Source: Staphylococcus schleiferi
Lineage (GTDB): Bacteria; Bacillota; Bacilli; Staphylococcales; Staphylococcaceae
Assembly (NCBI RefSeq): GCF_900458895.1
Contig: NZ_LR962863.1
Location: 2,356,001-2,420,000, forward strand
Reading direction: 5' to 3'
DNA: 64,000 nucleotides
Made by a program: the position numbers and the translations under genes. The first letter of the stretch is position 1; each line of letters opens with the position of its first letter. A model generated the notes under the pieces. The model did not search any database, was not told the origin of the DNA, and saw nothing but the letters and a program-made list of their open reading frames with translations. This document shows positions 61,017-64,000 of the stretch, piece after piece.

Positions 61017-63641
61017 TTATCGCTCGCTCTCAACGACACTTTGTGCGGTAGCTAAAATGGCTCCTGGTACGCGGAAAGGTGAACATGATACATAATCAAT
61101 AGCCATTTTGTTAAAGTGATGAATCGATTTAGGGTCGCCTCCTAACTCTCCACATACACCAATTTTGATTGATTCATTGGCCTGTTTTGCTTGCTCAACA
61201 GCCATTTTAATCAATGCCCCTACCCCATTAACATCTAAAGTTTGGAATGGATCAACTTCTAAAATTTGTTGGTTTAAGTATTCATTGATGAATTTTCCAG
61301 CATCATCACGGGAAAAGCCATACGTTAACTGTGTTAAATCATTCGTACCAAAACTAAAGAAATCACACACTTCAGCAAGTTCATTTGCAATCATACATGC
61401 ACGCGGTGTTTCAATCATTGTTCCCATTAAAAAGTGCAATGTCTGATCTGTTTTTGTTTCAATACGTTGGATGGCTTCCACAATTTGTGTCTGTAAAATT
61501 TTAAATTCTTCTACTGTAGATACAAGTGGAATCATAATTTCTGGTTGGCAATGGATTCCCTCTTGCTGTAATTGTGCCACACTATTCATAATCGCTTCTG
61601 CTTGCATCACATAAAGCTCTGGATAGGTGATAGCTAATCGACAACCACGATGCCCCAACATAGGGTTTGTTTCGTGTAACTCTAATATACGTTTGTTTAA
61701 TTTTTCTACTGGAATGGCCAATTGTTGTGCTACATTTTGAATTTCATCTTCTGATTTTGGTAAAAACTCATGTAAAGGTGGATCTAATAAACGAACAATC
61801 GTTGGACGCTCGCCTGATAAGCGGAAAATCTGTTCGAAATCTTCTGTTTGATAAGCACGTATTTTATCTAAAGCTGCCTTTCTCGTTGCATCATCTGAAG
61901 ATAAAATAAAGCGACGCATTTCTACAAGACGCTCTGCACCAAAAAACATATGCTCAGTGCGAACTAAACCAATTCCTTTAGCATTAAATTGATAACCAGC
62001 TTCAATGTCCGGCGTTGTTTCAGCGTTCATACGGACATTAAGGCGGGCCACGTCTTCTGCCCATTGCATAAATTGTTCAAAAGCTTCACTATGTTCAGCA
62101 CTTGTTGTTTCAATTTCACCAACATAAAGGTCGCCTTTTGCACCATCAACAGATACCATATCGCCTTCTTGTAATGTTTTTCCAGCATACGATACGATTT
62201 TTTCTTTTGTATTGATTTCAAGATCTGAACAGCCTGTCACACAACATTTCCCCATACCGCGCGCGACAACAGCGGCGTGAGATGTCATTCCTCCGTGTGT
62301 TGTAACAATTGCTTCACTTGCGATCATCCCTTCAATATCTTCAGGAGATGTTTCGGGACGCATTAAAATGACTTTTTCTCCTTGCTCCGCTTGCAATTGC
62401 GCTGCTTCGGCTGAGAAAACAATCTTACCTGTTGCAGCACCCGGGCTTGCAGGTAAACCCGCTTTAGATATCACTTCTGCGACTTCAAGTGCTTCGTCTT
62501 TAAAAGTAGGATGTAACAATGTATCGATCGATTTCACATCTACTTTGTGCATTGCTTCTTCTTTTGAGATGACGCCTTCTTCTACAAGATCCACTGCAAT
62601 TTGAATTGCCGCTTTAGCTGTGCGCTTACCGTTACGCGTTTGTAAAATATATAGCTTTTCATTTTCTATTGTAAATTCAATATCTTGCATATCTTTATAA
62701 TGGGCTTCAAGTTGTTCTGAAACTTCGACGAAAGCTTGATGTACGTGTGGCATTTGCGCCTGTAATGTTGCAATATCTTTCGGCGTCCGTATCCCCGCTA
62801 CCACATCTTCTCCTTGCGCATTTAATAAGTATTCACCAAATAATTGTGCCTCTCCTGTCACAGGATTACGTGTAAACGCCACCCCTGTGCCACTTTTAGG
62901 GCCACTATTACCAAAAACCATTTCTTGAACATTAACCGCTGTACCGATATCATGTGGAATCTCATTCAAATCACGATACACACGCGCACGATCGTTATCC
63001 CATGATTTAAATACAGCTTCAATCGCTTCTCGTAGTTGGTCTATAGGGGCCTGTGGGAATGGTTTGTAAACTTCTTCAATATAAACAGTTTTATAATGCT
63101 CACATATCTCTTTCAAACCTTCTGCTGGGATATCTGCATCATTTTCGTAACCATGTGACTGTTTATACGCATTAAAATATGTATCGAAAGCAGACATCGG
63201 AATGTGATATACAACTTCACCAAACATTTGTAATAGACGTCTATAACAATCGTATGAAAAACGGGCATCTCCAGTTTTAGCTGCCAGTTTTTCAACATTT
63301 TCATCATTTAATCCTAAATTTAAAATTGTATCCATCATACCGGGCATTGAAATTTTCGCGCCACTCCGAACCGAAACAAGTAACAAATGATCATTTGATG
63401 AAAAAGCCTTGCCCGTTCTCTCTGAAAAAGCTGCGAGTTGTGTTTCTAATTGATCTTGAACCTCATCAGCAAGTTTTTCTCCATTTTTTAGATATTCAAT
63501 ACAAGCTTCAGTTGTAATGGTAAAACCATCAGGAACAGGTAGTCCTAAGCGCTTCATTTCAGATAAATTCGCACCTTTGCCACCTAATAAATCTTTCATA
63601 TCTTTTTGCCCTTCATCAAAAGCGTAGACGTATTTTGTCAT
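61017..63641 (-). CDS. ppdK: Pyruvate, phosphate dikinase
   Basis: PPDK interconverts pyruvate, ATP and phosphate with PEP, AMP and pyrophosphate, usually for gluconeogenesis or PEP supply. The 874-residue protein has an ATP-grasp N-domain (KGANLSEM, SVRSGAKISMPGMMDT), the phospho-His domain (GGMTSHAAVVARGMGK) with the regulated Thr just before, and a C-terminal PEP/pyruvate barrel ending with the catalytic Cys in GVCGELGGDP. It is followed by its regulator gene. Confidence 0.96.
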   Translation of the reverse strand: MTKYVYAFDEGQKDMKDLLGGKGANLSEMKRLGLPVPDGFTITTEACIEYLKNGEKLADEVQDQLETQLAAFSERTGKAFSSNDHLLLVSVRSGAKISMPGMMDTILNLGLNDENVEKLAAKTGDARFSYDCYRRLLQMFGEVVYHIPMSAFDTYFNAYKQSHGYENDADIPAEGLKEICEHYKTVYIEEVYKPFPQAPIDQLREAIEAVFKSWDNDRARVYRDLNEIPHDIGTAVNVQEMVFGNSGPKSGTGVAFTRNPVTGEAQLFGEYLLNAQGEDVVAGIRTPKDIATLQAQMPHVHQAFVEVSEQLEAHYKDMQDIEFTIENEKLYILQTRNGKRTAKAAIQIAVDLVEEGVISKEEAMHKVDVKSIDTLLHPTFKDEALEVAEVISKAGLPASPGAATGKIVFSAEAAQLQAEQGEKVILMRPETSPEDIEGMIASEAIVTTHGGMTSHAAVVARGMGKCCVTGCSDLEINTKEKIVSYAGKTLQEGDMVSVDGAKGDLYVGEIETTSAEHSEAFEQFMQWAEDVARLNVRMNAETTPDIEAGYQFNAKGIGLVRTEHMFFGAERLVEMRRFILSSDDATRKAALDKIRAYQTEDFEQIFRLSGERPTIVRLLDPPLHEFLPKSEDEIQNVAQQLAIPVEKLNKRILELHETNPMLGHRGCRLAITYPELYVMQAEAIMNSVAQLQQEGIHCQPEIMIPLVSTVEEFKILQTQIVEAIQRIETKTDQTLHFLMGTMIETPRACMIANELAEVCDFFSFGTNDLTQLTYGFSRDDAGKFINEYLNQQILEVDPFQTLDVNGVGALIKMAVEQAKQANESIKIGVCGELGGDPKSIHHFNKMAIDYVSCSPFRVPGAILATAQSVVESER

Positions 63642-63666
63642 ACTTTACCACCTCATTAACATTTAA

Positions 63667-63700
63667 TATGTCATACTAATTAATAAAAGTATGTCATATT
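63667..63700. promoter_or_regulatory. Twin CcpN-like operators upstream of ppdK
   Basis: TATGTCATACT (63667-63677) and TATGTCATATT (63690-63700) are 23 bases apart start to start, 26 bases before the ppdK start. Both fit the B. subtilis CcpN consensus TRTGHYATAYW as I recall it, on either strand. No ccpN gene is seen in the window. Confidence 0.55.
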
Positions 63701-63921
63701 AAAACTGAAAACACAATCAAAAATATAAGAATCATTTGATATTTTTATTTTTTGTCATAAATTCGAGAAATAATTATTTTTACTAGAGCTAATATTCACT
63801 ATCTACTTTGTTTTAATTTTTCAAAACCGGCTATTTAATATAAATACGGATTATTAACAAATGAAAAGGAATCGTCATTAAATGATTAACCTGATTCCAT
63901 TTAATACAAAGGAGTAAAGTA

Positions 63922-64000
63922 ATGAAAAAGATATTCGTCACAGGCGCAACTGGCCTCATTGGTATGAAGTTAACACAACGCTTAATTCAAGAAGGGTATG
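63922..64000 (+). CDS. NAD(P)-binding epimerase-type protein, 3' end outside window
   Basis: Only the first 26 codons are present: MKKIFVTGATGLIGMKL, with the TGxxGxxG NAD(P)-binding Rossmann motif of short-chain dehydrogenase/epimerase proteins, perhaps the TIGR01777 group. It starts behind AAAGGAG. It is divergent from ppdK. Substrate cannot be judged. Confidence 0.8.
   Translation, partial: MKKIFVTGATGLIGMKLTQRLIQEGY

Overview
The window is a piece of a Staphylococcus chromosome. Gene order, protein sequences and rRNA all fit this genus: the mfd-pth-ctc-prs-glmU-spoVG-ridA-purR-ispE-veg-rsmA block, the tmk/holB/ricT block, an rRNA operon next to recR-ebfC-dnaX, a tre operon next to gltBD, and a Sle1-type autolysin. 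Proteins are clearly diverged from S. aureus. A coagulase-variable animal-associated species (S. intermedius / hyicus / schleiferi side of the genus) is plausible, but I cannot name the species. The strand given is the reverse of the usual orientation, so most housekeeping genes run on the minus strand.

Layout. 1-10.3 kb: minus-strand housekeeping genes for DNA repair coupling (mfd), translation (pth, ctc), PRPP and cell-wall precursors (prs, glmU), the regulators SpoVG and PurR, and ispE. 10.3-10.7 kb: two near-identical 105-bp intergenic repeats. 10.7-22.3 kb: veg, rsmA, rnmV, tatD, metG, rsmI, a GIY-YIG protein, a tRNA methyltransferase, yabA, ricT, holB, darA, tmk and an Orn/Lys/Arg decarboxylase. 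22.4-28.1 kb: one small unknown gene, then a complete 16S-23S-5S operon with a consensus promoter and no tRNA genes. 28.5-32.3 kb: recR, ebfC, dnaX, an acetyltransferase and the SRP RNA. 32.4-36.3 kb: the trehalose operon. 36.6-37.6 kb: an ISL3-type transposase remnant, a dispersed repeat and tRNA-Ser(UGA). 37.6-46.5 kb: glutamate synthase with its divergent LysR regulator and a YibE/F membrane protein pair. 46.7-64 kb: a more variable stretch with a UvrA-like ABC ATPase, an IsaB-like secreted protein, a TetR/membrane-protein pair, a Sle1 autolysin, mccAB for cysteine, an esterase, an NSS transporter, the PPDK regulator and ppdK, and the start of an epimerase.

No dramatic new system is visible. 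The main oddities are these. (1) treC and treP each carry one in-frame nonsense codon (codon 3 and codon 38) while the rest of each gene and treR look intact, which suggests loss of trehalose use. (2) Four genes (rsmA, the decarboxylase, the IsaB-like gene and sle1) are each broken by exactly one extra base in a homopolymer run; this pattern looks more like sequencing error than decay, though slippage-based switching is not excluded. (3) Two sites upstream of ppdK match a CcpN operator as I remember the consensus. (4) There are several intergenic palindromic repeats and a few small genes of unknown function.

All coordinates and starts were read by eye. Start sites were chosen from ribosome-binding-site spacing and remembered S. 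aureus homologues. No database search was possible.
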